Assembly: GCF_003206575.1 (NCBI RefSeq)
Contig: NZ_PZJO01000010.1
Coordinates: forward strand, 132,761-196,760
Direction of reading: 5' to 3'
Length of the DNA: 64,000 nucleotides
From: Salinicola endophyticus
Lineage (GTDB): Bacteria > Pseudomonadota > Gammaproteobacteria > Pseudomonadales > Halomonadaceae
Shown here: positions 10,501 through 20,797 of the stretch, piece by piece
Layout of the letters: each line of letters starts with the position of its first letter
Numbering within the stretch: position 1 is the stretch's first letter
The notes under the pieces: model-generated
Seen by the model: only the letters and a program-made list of their open reading frames with translations
Told to the model about the DNA's origin: nothing
Databases searched by the model: none
Position numbers and translations under genes: made by a program

Positions 10501-11952
10501 TTACATCAGGGGCGTGACGATTTCCAGCGGCGTCATGGTGTCGCTGTCCAAGGTGCGCTGGCCCAACTGATCGAACTGCTGCTGGCTGCGATTGACGTAC
10601 TTCAATATCTCGTAATAGCGGCGCACGTTACGCACGTAGATCACCGGCTCCCCGCCCCGAGCATACCCATGGTTGGCTTGCGAATACCACTCGCGCTGCT
10701 GCAGCAGCGGCAGCGCCTCGCGCACGTCGATCCAGCGGTCGGGGTCGCCGCCGCGCTGGGCGGCGATGGTGCGGGCGTCGAAGAGGTGGCCAAGCCCCAC
10801 ATTGTAGGCCGCCAGCGCCATCCAGGTGCGGTCGGGTTCGGGGATCGAGGCGTCCAGCCGATCGCGCACGTGAAGCAGATAGCGCGCGCCGCCGTCGACG
10901 CTCTGGCGTGGGTCGAGGCGATTGTCGATGCCGATCTCGTCGGCGGTGGGTCGGGTCAGCATCATCAGGCCGCGCACGCCGGTGGGCGAAGTGGCATCCG
11001 GCCGCCAGTGCGACTCCTGATAACCCAGTGCGGCGAGCAGACGCCAGTCGAAGCCGGTATCCCGGGCGGCTTCCTTGAAGTAGGGCACGAAGCGCGGCAG
11101 GCGGTTGCGCACATGGCGAATGAACAGGCGCGCGCCGACGTACTCGAGATAGTCGTCGTGGCCGAAGTAGCGCCCGATCAGCTCGTCGAGATCGCCGCTC
11201 GAGCGTTGCTCCGCGATGAAGCGGTTGGCTGCTTGCTGCAGCGCCAGCGGCTGGCTGGCGGAGAACGCCCAGACCAGCGTCAGCGGCTTGCCCAGGGCGA
11301 AGCCGCGCTCGACGTTGGGGAAGAACAGCCGGTTGAGCTTGAACTGGTGGGTATAGATCACCGCGGCATCGAGATCGTCGCGCTCGACCATCTCCAGCAG
11401 ATCGGCGATGGCCAGATCGTCGGCTTCGCGCCAGCCCAGGCCGGGCAGATTCTGCTGCTGGGCACGCAGCGCGGCGGCGCTGCCGGAGCCGGCGATCACA
11501 CCGATCCGCAGATTGAGCAGGTCATCGAGGGTACGCACCGGCGGCAGCCCGCGGCGATAGACCACCAGCGGCTGCAGGGTCAGGATCGGCTGGCTGTAGC
11601 GCAGCCCGCTGCGGCTCTGATCCAGGGTGAGCGCGGCCGCGCCGAGGTCGGCCGTGCCCCGGCGGACGTCGTCGAGCACATCCATGATGCGGCTGTCGTT
11701 CTTGACCGCCAGGCTGACCCCCAGCGAATGCGCGAAGCGCCGCACCAGCTCGTACTCGAAGCCGGTCGGCCCATGGCCACCCTGATAGAAGGTGATCGGG
11801 CCATTGCGGGTAGCGACCTGCAGGAAGTCGCGCTGACGGATCGAATCGAGTCCGTCGCCCAGGCGCGGCAGCAGCTCGGCGGGGCATAGCAGGGTGGCCA
11901 GGGCCAGCAGTACCGTCAACGCAGCACGCAGGCGCTTTGAAAGATGGAGCAT
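10501..11952 (-). CDS. mltF: Membrane-bound lytic murein transglycosylase F
   Basis: MltF cleaves the MurNAc-GlcNAc bond of peptidoglycan, leaving 1,6-anhydro ends. From ATG 11952 the product is 483 aa: a signal/anchor (about 1-25), an SBP_bac_3-like regulatory domain (about 40-265) and a C-terminal SLT domain. The SLT domain has the catalytic Glu in ALGYQESHW, followed by [12 protein letters not shown] and the AAYNVGLGH motif. An upstream in-frame GTG at 11982 adds ten charged residues before the signal sequence and is less likely. It is divergent from purL, the usual gammaproteobacterial arrangement. Confidence 0.93.
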   Translation of the reverse strand: MLHLSKRLRAALTVLLALATLLCPAELLPRLGDGLDSIRQRDFLQVATRNGPITFYQGGHGPTGFEYELVRRFAHSLGVSLAVKNDSRIMDVLDDVRRGTADLGAAALTLDQSRSGLRYSQPILTLQPLVVYRRGLPPVRTLDDLLNLRIGVIAGSGSAAALRAQQQNLPGLGWREADDLAIADLLEMVERDDLDAAVIYTHQFKLNRLFFPNVERGFALGKPLTLVWAFSASQPLALQQAANRFIAEQRSSGDLDELIGRYFGHDDYLEYVGARLFIRHVRNRLPRFVPYFKEAARDTGFDWRLLAALGYQESHWRPDATSPTGVRGLMMLTRPTADEIGIDNRLDPRQSVDGGARYLLHVRDRLDASIPEPDRTWMALAAYNVGLGHLFDARTIAAQRGGDPDRWIDVREALPLLQQREWYSQANHGYARGGEPVIYVRNVRRYYEILKYVNRSQQQFDQLGQRTLDSDTMTPLEIVTPLM

Positions 11953-12218
11953 GCGATGGGATCGGTCACGGCGTGACGCCACACCATAGCCGGCCGCGGC
12001 GCCGATGTCATCTCCTCCGCGGGCGCGCCGGCGGGCGCTAATTAAGGTGCGATTGGTGGTAGGCGCGGTTTCGGCGCTGCCCGCGGTGCGGGCTTAGCGA
12101 GCGGCGCCGCTTTCCAGTATCATGGCGCCCTGATTCGGCCGTGCTGCCCCGATTCGCCCGATCGATCCGCGCTCAGACAGCCACGCGATCCCTGACCGTC
12201 CTGGAGGCTTTCCTCGCC

Positions 12219-15200
12219 ATGCTCGAATTGCAAGGCGCTCCCGCGCTATCTGCATTCCGTCACGCCAAGCTGCTCGCCGACCTGCGCGACGCAGTGCCCG
12301 AAGTCGAGACCCTCGAAGCCCACTACGTCCATTTCGTCGACCATCGTGACGATCTCGACGCCGCGGCCCGCGAGACCCTCGAGCGGCTGCTCGACTACGG
12401 TCACGACACGCCGGCTGGCCACGACACGCAGGCGCGTGGAACGGCAGGCAACGACGCCGCGGCGCACGGCCACCGTTTCCTGGTGGTGCCGCGGATCGGC
12501 ACCATCTCGCCGTGGTCGTCCAAGGCCACCGATATCGCCCGCAACTGCGGTCTGACTCAGGTCGCCCGGCTCGAACGAGGTATCGACTACCGCGTGACCT
12601 TCCGGCAGGCGCCCCAGGCCGAGGCCTTCGCCGCGCTGATCGCCTGTCTTCACGACCGCATGACCGAGAGCGTGCTGCAGGATGCCAGCGATGCCGCCAA
12701 GCTGTTCTCGCAGCAGGCGCCGGTGCCGCTGGCCACGGTCGACGTGCTCGGCGGCGGGCGCCCGGCGCTGGCCGCTGCCAACGGCGAGCTGGGGCTGGCC
12801 CTGGCCGACGACGAGATCGACTATCTGGTCGCGGCGTTCGGCGAGCTCGGGCGCAACCCGACCGACGTCGAGCTGATGATGTTCGCCCAGGCCAACTCCG
12901 AGCACTGCCGCCACAAGATCTTCAACGCCGACTGGGTGATCGACGGCGAGGCGCAGAGCCACTCGCTGTTCAAGATGATCAAGAACACCTTCGAGCAGTC
13001 GAGCGACAAGGTGCTCTCGGCCTACAGCGACAACGCCGCGATCATCGAGGGCAGCCGCGCCGGCCGCTTCTTCCCCGCGCCCGAGACCCAGGTCTACGCC
13101 GCGACCCAGGAGCCGATCCACATTCTGATGAAGGTGGAGACCCACAATCACCCCACCGCGATCGCCCCGCACCCGGGGGCGGCCACCGGAGCCGGCGGCG
13201 AGATCCGTGACGAGGGCGCCACCGGCCGTGGTGGCAAGCCCAAGGCGGGGTTGACCGGCTTCACCGTCTCCAACCTGCGCATCCCCGAGTTCGTGCAGCC
13301 GTGGGAAGCCTTCGACTACGGCAAGCCCGAGCGTATCCAGTCGGCCCTAGACATCATGCTCGAGGGGCCGATCGGCGGTGCGGCGTTCAACAACGAGTTC
13401 GGCCGCCCCAACCTCAACGGCTTCTTCCGCACCTTCGAGCTCGACGCCGTGGGGGCGGCGGGCATCGAGCGCCGCGGCTACCACAAGCCGGTGATGCTGG
13501 CCGGCGGCTACGGCAGCGTGCGCGACGCCCATGTGCTCAAGGGCGAGATCCCTGTCGGTGCCAAGCTGATCGTGATGGGCGGCCCGGCGATGCTGATCGG
13601 CCTCGGCGGCGGTGCCGCGTCGTCGATGGCGTCGGGTGCCTCCAGCGAGGATCTCGACTTCGCCTCGGTGCAGCGCGGCAACCCCGAGATCGAGCGCCGC
13701 GCCCAGGAGGTGATCGACCGCTGCTGGGCGCTGAACGAGGCCAATCCCATCGCCTTCATCCACGACGTCGGCGCCGGCGGGCTCTCCAATGCGCTGCCGG
13801 AGCTGGTCAAGGATGGTGGCCGCGGCGGCCTGTTCGATCTGCGCGCGGTGCCCAATGCCGAGCCCGGCATGAGCCCGCTGGAGATCTGGTGCAACGAAGC
13901 CCAGGAGCGCTACGTGCTGGCGGTATCGCCGGACCAGCTCGAGCGCTTCGATGCCATCTGCCAGCGCGAGCGCTGCCCCTACGCGGTGGTCGGCGAGGCC
14001 ACCGAGGCGCACCATCTGAGCGTGCGCGACGACCAGTTCGAGGCCGATCCGGTGGATCTGCCGATGAGCGTGCTGTTCGGCAAGCCGCCCAAGATGCAGC
14101 GCAGCTTCGAGCGTCACACCCTCAACCTGCCCGGCCTCGGACTCGACAATCTCGACCTGCGCGAGGCGCTGGACCGGGTGCTGCGGCTGCCCACGGTGGC
14201 GTCGAAGAGCTTTCTGATCACCATCGGCGACCGCTCGATCACCGGCCTGGTGGCGCGCGACCAGATGGTCGGGCCGTGGCAGGTGCCGGTGGCCGACTGC
14301 GCGGTCACCACCGCCAGCTTCGACACCCATGCCGGTGAGGCGATGGCCACCGGTGAACGCCCGCCGGTGGCGCTGATCGACCCGGCGGCGAGCGCCCGCC
14401 TGGCGGTGGCCGAGACCATCACCAACCTGGCGGCGGCACCGATCGCCGCGCTCTCCGACGTCAAGCTCTCCGCCAACTGGATGAGCGCGGCCGACCATGC
14501 CGGCGAGAACCAGGCGCTTTACGATGCCGTGCACGCCGTGGGCATGGAGCTGTGCCCTCAGCTCGGCATCGCCGTGCCGGTGGGCAAGGACTCGATGTCG
14601 ATGCGCACCGCCTGGCAATCCGACGATGAAGAGAAGAGCGTCACCGCGCCGCTGACGCTGGATATCACCGGCTTCGCCCCGGTCACCGATGCGCTCGCGA
14701 CGCTGACCCCGCAGTTGCGTCTCGACCAGGACGAGAGCGACCTGATCCTGATCGATCTGGGGCGCGGCCAGAACCGCCTCGGCGGCTCGGCGCTGGCCCA
14801 GGTCTACGGCCAGGTCGGCAATGTCTGCCCGGATCTCGACGAAGCCGAGGATCTGGTGGCGTTCTTCAACGTCATCCAGGGTCTAAACGCCGACGGCAAG
14901 CTGCTGGCCTACCATGACCGCAGCGACGGCGGGCTGATCGTGACCCTGCTGGAGATGGCCTTCGCCGGTCACGGCGGACTGGAGATCAAGCTCGACTGGC
15001 TGACCGACGATGCGGTGGGCGCGGTGGATGCGCTGTTCGCCGAGGAGCTGGGCGCGGTGATCCAGGTCAATCGCCACGAGACCGAGTTCGTGCTGGCACA
15101 GTTCGCCGCCGCCGGGATCGACACCTGTGGCGTGATCGCGCGCCCGCGCTACGATGATCAGGTGCGCGTCACGCTGTTCGAGGAGCCGCTGCTCGAGACC

Positions 15201-16160
15201 ACCCGAGCCATGGCCCAGCGCACCTGGTCGGAGACCAGCTACCGCCTGCAGGCGCTGCGCGACAATCCGGAGAGCGCCAAGAGCGAGTTCGATGGCCTGC
15301 TCAACCTGCGCGATCCGGGGCTTTCCGCCAGCCCCACCTTCGACGTCGACGACGATGTCGCCGCGCCCTTCATCAACCAGGGCGTGCGGCCGCGGGTCGC
15401 CATCCTGCGCGAGCAGGGGGTCAACGGCCATGTCGAGATGGCGGCGGCCTTCGATCGTGCCGGTTTCGAGGCGGTCGACGTGCACATGAGCGACATCCTC
15501 GCCGGGCGCATCACCCTGGACGAGATGAAGGGGCTGGTCGGCTGCGGCGGTTTCTCCTACGGCGACGTGCTCGGCGCCGGCGGCGGCTGGGCCAAGTCGG
15601 CGCTCTACAATCCGCGGGCCCGCGACCAGTTCGCTGCCTTCTTCGCCCGCGAGGACACCTTCGGGCTGGGCGTGTGCAACGGCTGCCAGATGTTCTCGCA
15701 GCTCAAGGAGCTGATCCCCGGGGCCGAGCGCTGGCCGCGTTTCGTGCGCAACCACTCCGAGCAGTTCGAAGCGCGGGTATCGATGGTCAAGGTCGAACAG
15801 ACCCCCTCGATCCTGTTCGCCGGCATGGCCGGTTCGACCCTGCCGGTGGCGGTGGCCCATGGCGAAGGGCGTGCGCTGTTCGCCGACAGCAGCCATTTGC
15901 GCGGAATGCAGGGCAGCGGCCAGATCGCGCTGCGCTATGTCGACAACGACGGCCAGGTGACCACGCGTTACCCGGCCAACCCCAACGGCTCGCCCTCCGG
16001 GGTGACCGGGCTGACCACGCCGGATGGACGCGTCACCATCATGATGCCCCATCCGGAGCGGGTCGCCCGCGCGGTCACCAACTCCTGGCGGCCGGCCGAG
16101 TGGACCCGGGACGGGGCCTGGATGCGGCTGTTCCGTAACGCGCGGGTATGGGTGGGCTAG
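12219..16160 (+). CDS. purL: Phosphoribosylformylglycinamidine synthase
   Basis: The 1313-aa single-chain FGAR amidotransferase performs the fourth step of purine synthesis: FGAR plus ATP plus glutamine gives FGAM. The ATP-binding synthetase core has the characteristic [18 protein letters not shown] and [20 protein letters not shown] segments. The C-terminal class I glutaminase has the nucleophile Cys in GVCNGCQM and a catalytic HPE near the end (MMPHPERV). ATG 12219 follows GGAGG at 12202-12206. The frame extends to a GTG at 12141, but that region does not look like PurL. A strong terminator follows. Confidence 0.97.
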   Translation: MLELQGAPALSAFRHAKLLADLRDAVPEVETLEAHYVHFVDHRDDLDAAARETLERLLDYGHDTPAGHDTQARGTAGNDAAAHGHRFLVVPRIGTISPWSSKATDIARNCGLTQVARLERGIDYRVTFRQAPQAEAFAALIACLHDRMTESVLQDASDAAKLFSQQAPVPLATVDVLGGGRPALAAANGELGLALADDEIDYLVAAFGELGRNPTDVELMMFAQANSEHCRHKIFNADWVIDGEAQSHSLFKMIKNTFEQSSDKVLSAYSDNAAIIEGSRAGRFFPAPETQVYAATQEPIHILMKVETHNHPTAIAPHPGAATGAGGEIRDEGATGRGGKPKAGLTGFTVSNLRIPEFVQPWEAFDYGKPERIQSALDIMLEGPIGGAAFNNEFGRPNLNGFFRTFELDAVGAAGIERRGYHKPVMLAGGYGSVRDAHVLKGEIPVGAKLIVMGGPAMLIGLGGGAASSMASGASSEDLDFASVQRGNPEIERRAQEVIDRCWALNEANPIAFIHDVGAGGLSNALPELVKDGGRGGLFDLRAVPNAEPGMSPLEIWCNEAQERYVLAVSPDQLERFDAICQRERCPYAVVGEATEAHHLSVRDDQFEADPVDLPMSVLFGKPPKMQRSFERHTLNLPGLGLDNLDLREALDRVLRLPTVASKSFLITIGDRSITGLVARDQMVGPWQVPVADCAVTTASFDTHAGEAMATGERPPVALIDPAASARLAVAETITNLAAAPIAALSDVKLSANWMSAADHAGENQALYDAVHAVGMELCPQLGIAVPVGKDSMSMRTAWQSDDEEKSVTAPLTLDITGFAPVTDALATLTPQLRLDQDESDLILIDLGRGQNRLGGSALAQVYGQVGNVCPDLDEAEDLVAFFNVIQGLNADGKLLAYHDRSDGGLIVTLLEMAFAGHGGLEIKLDWLTDDAVGAVDALFAEELGAVIQVNRHETEFVLAQFAAAGIDTCGVIARPRYDDQVRVTLFEEPLLETTRAMAQRTWSETSYRLQALRDNPESAKSEFDGLLNLRDPGLSASPTFDVDDDVAAPFINQGVRPRVAILREQGVNGHVEMAAAFDRAGFEAVDVHMSDILAGRITLDEMKGLVGCGGFSYGDVLGAGGGWAKSALYNPRARDQFAAFFAREDTFGLGVCNGCQMFSQLKELIPGAERWPRFVRNHSEQFEARVSMVKVEQTPSILFAGMAGSTLPVAVAHGEGRALFADSSHLRGMQGSGQIALRYVDNDGQVTTRYPANPNGSPSGVTGLTTPDGRVTIMMPHPERVARAVTNSWRPAEWTRDGAWMRLFRNARVWVG

Positions 16161-16193
16161 ACCACGCACCAGCGTAGCGGTCGAACGCGAACC

Positions 16194-16226
16194 AGCCGGC
16201 TTGCCCCAGGGCAAGCCGGCTTTTTT
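16194..16226 (+). terminator. Rho-independent terminator of purL
   Basis: The arms AGCCGGCTTGCCC (16194-16206) and GGGCAAGCCGGCT (16209-16221) are perfect inverted repeats and are followed by TTTTTT. The tight loop means the top base pair probably opens. Confidence 0.92.
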
Positions 16227-16261
16227 GTGCTCTTCATTCGGAGACCGACGCCCGCCAGTGC

Positions 16262-16289
16262 TAGAGCGGCACGATTAGAGCGGCACGAT
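16262..16289. repeat. 14-bp tandem duplication at the 3' end of the DUF2835 gene
   Basis: TAGAGCGGCACGAT occurs twice in direct tandem (16262-16275 and 16276-16289). On the minus strand each copy encodes the last residues and a stop for the DUF2835 protein, so the second copy lies just beyond the stop codon. It looks like a recent slippage duplication. Confidence 0.7.
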
Positions 16290-16493
16290 GGCGGTGAAAC
16301 GCCCACCCCCATCGAAATACAGCCGAAAGCGGCCGTGTACGCCGTCATGGCTCACCAGGCGGTGCAGGGCGCGGGCGGGAAAGCGCACCCGCCGCCCATC
16401 GAGGGTGTAGGTCTGAATGCTCTCCACCGCGCCGGCGTAGTAGCTTCGGCACTGGTCGAGGCTGAGATCGAGCGTGATATCGACGCTGGGCAT
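16275..16493 (-). CDS. DUF2835 family small protein
   Basis: This is a 72-aa cytosolic protein. The pattern YYAG (residues 18-21), LDGRRVRFPARALHRLV and GVHGRFRLYFDGGGRF is the DUF2835 signature, found mainly in marine and halophilic gammaproteobacteria; the function is unknown. The start ATG at 16493 is chosen because the family begins with a short strand-forming segment (SVDITLDLSLDQ). The frame is open far upstream, but that part overlaps msrQ on the same strand and has no family resemblance. It lies 86 bases downstream of msrQ. Confidence 0.8.
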   Translation of the reverse strand: MPSVDITLDLSLDQCRSYYAGAVESIQTYTLDGRRVRFPARALHRLVSHDGVHGRFRLYFDGGGRFTAIVPL

Positions 16494-16579
16494 GGGGTGT
16501 CCGGGGATCTGACGAGCGGCCAGGCCGCAGCGTGCCTCAAGCGCGGCCGCCGGGCAATGCCGTGCCGGCGGTCGGGGGC

Positions 16580-17218
16580 TCAGCCAGGCTGGCGCCGCTC
16601 GCGCTTGACCTGCTGGCGCAGCCTGGGCAGCTGGCGTGCCACCGGCGGCAGCCGCAACAGCATCAGACCGGCGCCGATCGCGGCGTACAGGCTCCACTCG
16701 CCGAGATCGGCGCGCACCACCCAGAAAAAGTGCAGCAGGCCCAGCGCCAGGACCAGGTAGACCAGCTTGTGCAGCGTCTTCCAGCGCTTGCCCAGTCGGC
16801 GCATCGAGGCGCGGTTGGAGGTCACTCCCATCGCCACCAGGCCAAGCAGCGCCAGCATGCCGACGATGATATAGGGGCGGCGGACGATCTCGCTGCCCAG
16901 CCGGCTCAGGTCGAGGCCGAGTATGAACAGCGCATAGCAGAGCAGGTGGGCCACCGCGTAGGCCAGAGTCCACAGCCCCATCTGGCGCCGGATCAGGGCG
17001 AAGCCTTTCCAGCGGGTGAGCTTGCCGAGCGGGGTCAGGCTCAGGGTGGCGAACAGCATCCACAGCGTGCCCTGGCCGATATTGAGCAGCAGGTAGCGCC
17101 CGGGCTCGGGGCCGGCGGCGTTGAGCGCGACCTGATAGCTCCAGTAGAGCAGGGGGGCCAGGGCGATGCAGAAGACCGCGACGCGCCACAGCGTCAGCGT
17201 AGAGCGCGGGGTGGCCAT
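16580..17218 (-). CDS. msrQ: Protein-methionine-sulfoxide reductase, heme-binding membrane subunit
   Basis: MsrQ is the b-type heme membrane partner that passes quinol or flavin electrons to periplasmic MsrP. The 212-aa product has about six membrane helices and the ferric-reductase-like pattern with conserved histidines (YAVAHLLCYALF and KTLHKLVYLVLALGLLHFFW). Its ATG overlaps the msrP stop by one base (TGATG), indicating translational coupling. Confidence 0.93.
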   Translation of the reverse strand: MATPRSTLTLWRVAVFCIALAPLLYWSYQVALNAAGPEPGRYLLLNIGQGTLWMLFATLSLTPLGKLTRWKGFALIRRQMGLWTLAYAVAHLLCYALFILGLDLSRLGSEIVRRPYIIVGMLALLGLVAMGVTSNRASMRRLGKRWKTLHKLVYLVLALGLLHFFWVVRADLGEWSLYAAIGAGLMLLRLPPVARQLPRLRQQVKRERRQPG

Positions 17219-18237
17219 CAGAACTGCTTCCTCAGGTCCATGCCGGTATACAGGCTCGCCACCTGGTCGGCGTAGCCGTTGAACATCCGGGTATCGATGA
17301 TATGCGGGTTGAACAGGCTATTGGGCAGGCGCCGCTCGGTGGCCTGGCTCCAGCGCGGATGGTCGACCTGGGGATTGACGTTGGCATAGAAGCCATATTC
17401 GTCGGGGGCGATCGCCTGCCACGAGTTGACCGGCTGCTCGCTCACCAGCGAGATTCGCACGATCGACTTGATGCTCTTGAAACCGTACTTCCAGGGCACC
17501 ACCAGGCGCAGCGGGGCGCCGTTCTGGTTGGGCAGCTCGCGGCCGTACATGCCCACGCCGAGAATCGTCAGCGGGTGCATCGCCTCGTCCAGGCGCAGCC
17601 CTTCGGTGTAGGGCCAGTCGATCAGCGCGAAGGCGGAGTCCTGCCCCGGCATCTCCTGGGGCCGCACCAGGGTCTCGAAACGCACGTACTTGGCCTTGGA
17701 GGTGGGCTTGGCACGTGCGATCACGTCGCCCAGCGGAATCCCCAGCCACGGGATCACCATCGACCACGCCTCGACGCAGCGCAGGCGATAGATGCGCTCT
17801 TCGAGCCGTGACGGGGTGATCAGATCCTCCAGCGCCACGCGCCCGCCGTTGTCGACCTCGCCATCGATCACCACGCTCCATGGCTGGGTGGTGAGCGAGT
17901 CGGCGCGCTTCGACGGATCGCCCTTGCCGGTGCCGAACTCGTAGAAGTTGTTGTAGGTCGAGGCGTCCTGATAGGGGGTCAACTTGTCCAGTTCGGGGTC
18001 CTGCGGTACCACCGCATCCCACTGGGCACGCTCGATCTCCCCGGCGAGCCACGCGGGCGGATGGCCGGCGGGTACGTCGGTGTAGTCCGCGGCGGCCGCC
18101 TGCGCGCGTCCGGAGAGCGCCAGGCCCGCGCCGACGCCGGCCAGGCCGCCGAGGAACCGCCGCCGTGACAGGTAGACCGACTCGGGGGTGACGTCCGACT
18201 CGCGCAGGTCGCCGGGTTGGGGGATCTTGATCAACAT
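17218..18237 (-). CDS. msrP: Protein-methionine-sulfoxide reductase, molybdopterin catalytic subunit
   Basis: MsrP repairs methionine sulfoxide in periplasmic proteins, including damage caused by hypochlorite. The 339-aa product carries a twin-arginine signal ([20 protein letters not shown], cleavage after AQA) and the sulfite-oxidase-fold molybdopterin domain with the conserved Cys in [15 protein letters not shown]. The ATG at 18237 gives the family N-terminus [11 protein letters not shown]. It is translated just upstream of msrQ in a two-gene operon. Confidence 0.95.
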   Translation of the reverse strand: MLIKIPQPGDLRESDVTPESVYLSRRRFLGGLAGVGAGLALSGRAQAAAADYTDVPAGHPPAWLAGEIERAQWDAVVPQDPELDKLTPYQDASTYNNFYEFGTGKGDPSKRADSLTTQPWSVVIDGEVDNGGRVALEDLITPSRLEERIYRLRCVEAWSMVIPWLGIPLGDVIARAKPTSKAKYVRFETLVRPQEMPGQDSAFALIDWPYTEGLRLDEAMHPLTILGVGMYGRELPNQNGAPLRLVVPWKYGFKSIKSIVRISLVSEQPVNSWQAIAPDEYGFYANVNPQVDHPRWSQATERRLPNSLFNPHIIDTRMFNGYADQVASLYTGMDLRKQF

Positions 18238-18385
18238 CGCGGGTACTCCCTGTTCTGGCGCATGGCTCGCGCTGGCGGGCCCTGTCTCCGTGCCCCTGGG
18301 GTGCACTGGCCGACGCCGTTCGCCGAGCCTCACAAGCGCATACGCAGGCTGTCGACGCCTGGATGCAGCCGCTGTCTACCAGGGC

Positions 18386-19768
18386 TCAGAACGCGCCCAG
18401 CCAGCGCCACCAAAGATAGTCCAGCGGCCACAGCAGCACGATGGTGATCAGTGCCAGCGGCAGGGTGACCCGGATGGCGTGGCGCAGATCCACCCGGGCG
18501 GCGAGCAGGCCGACGATCAGCGGTGGCGATTGATAGGGCAGCACGATGGTCGAGAAGCCGAGCACCTGGATCATCACCGCCGCCTGTGGCGACCAGCTGG
18601 TGACCTCGGCCAGCTGCGGTGTCAGCGGGGTCATCACCGCAGGGATGCCCGGCAGCGTCGCCAGCATCCCCAGCAGGGTGGCGAGGCCGGCGAGCCAGCC
18701 GAAGTTGCCGGCATCCGCGCCGGGGGCCAGCGGCAGCACCCCCAGCAGATGTCCGGCGAGTGCTGCGCCGACGCCGCTGGCATGGGCCAGGGCGCCGAGG
18801 CTGACGATCCCGGCGACATACAGAAACGGCTCCAGGTTCATCTGCGCCAGCGGCTTGGGCGGCAGCAGGCCACTGCCGGGGTAGAGGCACACCAAGGCCA
18901 CCAGCATGCCGATCCAGGCCGGCGAGATGCCGTGCCAGGCATCGGTCATCCACATCACCACGGCGAATGCCAGCAGCGCCACCATGATCAGGTTGGGACG
19001 CCCCTCGGGCAGCGTCGGTGCCACCGCCGACGTCTGATGCGGCCCCGGCGCAGCAGGGAACAGGCGCAGGATCAGGCCCAGCATCAGCAGCCACTTGAGC
19101 AGGCCCAGCACCGGGAAGTGGAGCAGGAAGTAGTGGCCGTAGCTGGGCGAGAAGCCGAGTACCGCCTCGCTGGTGCCCATCAGCACGTTGTTGGGTACGT
19201 TGGCCGGGAGGATGGCGAAGGCGGGGAGGAAGCTCGACATGATACCGCTGAGCAGAAAGCCGCTGCGTGCCGGGTCGCCGGGGGCGTAGCCCAGGCGCTC
19301 GACCAGCGTCAGCATGATCGGCGTCAGCAGCAGGATGCGACCCATGGAGGAGGGCATCACGAACGACGCCAGCAGTGCGGCGAGACCGATCCCGAACACC
19401 GCCTGCGGATAGCCCGAGGCCAGATAGGGGCCGATCCGCACCGCCGCACGCTCGCCCAGCCCGGTGTGATTGATCGCCGCGCCGATCACCATGCCCGAGA
19501 ACACCAGCCAGGTCGCCGCCGACTCGAAACCCGAGAAGGTCACCGCCGCGGGGGCCACCTTGGCGGCCATGCACAGGGTGAAGAACACCAGGGCGGTGAG
19601 CCACTGCGGCAGCCAGCCGGTGGCCCACAGGCCGATCCCCAAGCCCACCACCATGGCCGCCCGGGTCAGCGGCGCCAGCCCCGCGCCCAGCAGGAGGGCA
19701 AAGACCGTGAGCACGGCGAGCGCGGCGACGGTGTGACGCCACGCCAGCGGCGGATGGGCTGAGGACAT
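18386..19768 (-). CDS. SLC13/DASS-type anion permease
   Basis: The 460-aa inner-membrane protein has about 11-12 helices and the two helical-hairpin repeats of divalent-anion symporters. Candidate substrate-loop motifs are SSMGRILLLTPI and the later TLPGIPAVMTPLTPQL. Members import dicarboxylates, citrate, sulfate or related anions with sodium or protons. The substrate cannot be assigned. It is divergent from the quiC-type gene; the roughly 180-bp spacer shows no obvious operator. Confidence 0.8.
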   Translation of the reverse strand: MSSAHPPLAWRHTVAALAVLTVFALLLGAGLAPLTRAAMVVGLGIGLWATGWLPQWLTALVFFTLCMAAKVAPAAVTFSGFESAATWLVFSGMVIGAAINHTGLGERAAVRIGPYLASGYPQAVFGIGLAALLASFVMPSSMGRILLLTPIMLTLVERLGYAPGDPARSGFLLSGIMSSFLPAFAILPANVPNNVLMGTSEAVLGFSPSYGHYFLLHFPVLGLLKWLLMLGLILRLFPAAPGPHQTSAVAPTLPEGRPNLIMVALLAFAVVMWMTDAWHGISPAWIGMLVALVCLYPGSGLLPPKPLAQMNLEPFLYVAGIVSLGALAHASGVGAALAGHLLGVLPLAPGADAGNFGWLAGLATLLGMLATLPGIPAVMTPLTPQLAEVTSWSPQAAVMIQVLGFSTIVLPYQSPPLIVGLLAARVDLRHAIRVTLPLALITIVLLWPLDYLWWRWLGAF

Positions 19769-19951
19769 GCAGGGCTCCTGGGCTGTACGGACACGAGGCG
19801 ACGGGCAGTATATCAGCCCGCTGGGGCCGGACCGCGCCCACCTTTGCGCCCTCGGCCGCGCTAGCGGCTACGCTGATAGCCTGGGCGCCGGCGGTTCCGC
19901 TGCGGGGCGCCATCCGCGATATCGGAAATGCCCGTCATGGGAGGAGGAGAC

Positions 19952-20761
19952 ATGCGCGCCATGGCCACGCTGTGCCTGAGCGGCGAGCTGATGAGCCGGC
20001 TGGAGGCGATCGCCCGGGCCGGTTTCGGCGGCGTCGAGATCTTTGTCGACGATCTGCAGCGCGATACGCACAGCGCGCGGCGCATCGGCGAACACTGCCG
20101 CGATCTCGGGCTCGCGGTGGTCGCCCTGCAGCCGTTCCGCGACGCCGAAGGGCTCACCGGAGAGGCCCACCGGCGCATGCTCGACCGCGCCGCACGCCAC
20201 TTCGACACCCTCGCCGACCTGGGCGGCACCCAGCTGCTGGCGACCAGTACCACCCTGGCCGAGGCGCGCCCCGAGCTGACGGCAGCGGCCGACAGCCTGG
20301 GCGAGCTGGCCGAACGGGCTGCCACGCGCGGCATGACCATCGCCTATGAAGCGCTGTGCTGGGGCCGGCATGTCAACGATTACCGCCAGGCGTGGGAGGT
20401 GGTGACGCTGGCAGACCATCCGGCGCTGTCGCTGGTGCTCGACAGCTACCACGTGCTGGCCCTGGGGCTGGAGCTGGAGACCCTGGCTGCGCTGCCGGCG
20501 GCGCGGATCGGGCTGGTGCAGCTGGCCGACGCGCCGGCACCGCTGCGTGAAGATCTGCAGACCGTCAGCCGCCATCGGCGCGCCTTCCCGGGGGAGGGAG
20601 AGCTCGAGGTCGAGCGTTTCATCGCGGCGCTGGCGCGCACCGGCTATGCCGGGCCGATCTCGCTGGAGGTGTTCAGCGATGTGCTCGGCGTGATGCCCAC
20701 CGGAATGACCGCGCTGGCCGGCTGGGAGCGGCTCGAACGGGCGTTGCAGGCAGCCGGCTGA
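19952..20761 (+). CDS. quiC: 3-dehydroshikimate dehydratase (stand-alone TIM-barrel QuiC type)
   Basis: It would convert 3-dehydroshikimate to protocatechuate, feeding quinate and shikimate into the pca pathway. The 269-aa product resembles the N-terminal half of Pseudomonas QuiC1 (SLSGELMSRLEAIARAGFGGVEIF-like start, QPFRDAEG, YEALCWGRHVNDYRQAW). The expected metal ligands are present as Glu133, Asp164, Gln190 and Glu239, including the unusual Gln in GLVQLADAP. The C-terminal HPPD-like domain of the Pseudomonas enzyme is absent. ATG 19952 follows GGAGGAGGAGA. Iolase-type isomerases share the fold, but the ligand pattern favours QuiC. Confidence 0.82.
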   Translation: MRAMATLCLSGELMSRLEAIARAGFGGVEIFVDDLQRDTHSARRIGEHCRDLGLAVVALQPFRDAEGLTGEAHRRMLDRAARHFDTLADLGGTQLLATSTTLAEARPELTAAADSLGELAERAATRGMTIAYEALCWGRHVNDYRQAWEVVTLADHPALSLVLDSYHVLALGLELETLAALPAARIGLVQLADAPAPLREDLQTVSRHRRAFPGEGELEVERFIAALARTGYAGPISLEVFSDVLGVMPTGMTALAGWERLERALQAAG

Positions 20762-20797
20762 GGGCGGCACGTCTCAAACCGTGGAGCGCCGTACTTG

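Noticed and set aside
11953..11982. Longer mltF start at the upstream GTG
   Set aside because: It would add ten mostly charged residues in front of the signal sequence without a better ribosome-binding site.
18188..19762. Long plus-strand frame opposite the SLC13 permease gene
   Set aside because: Composition is Gln/His/Arg-rich, as expected from the complement of a membrane-protein gene; the minus-strand frame gives a coherent permease.
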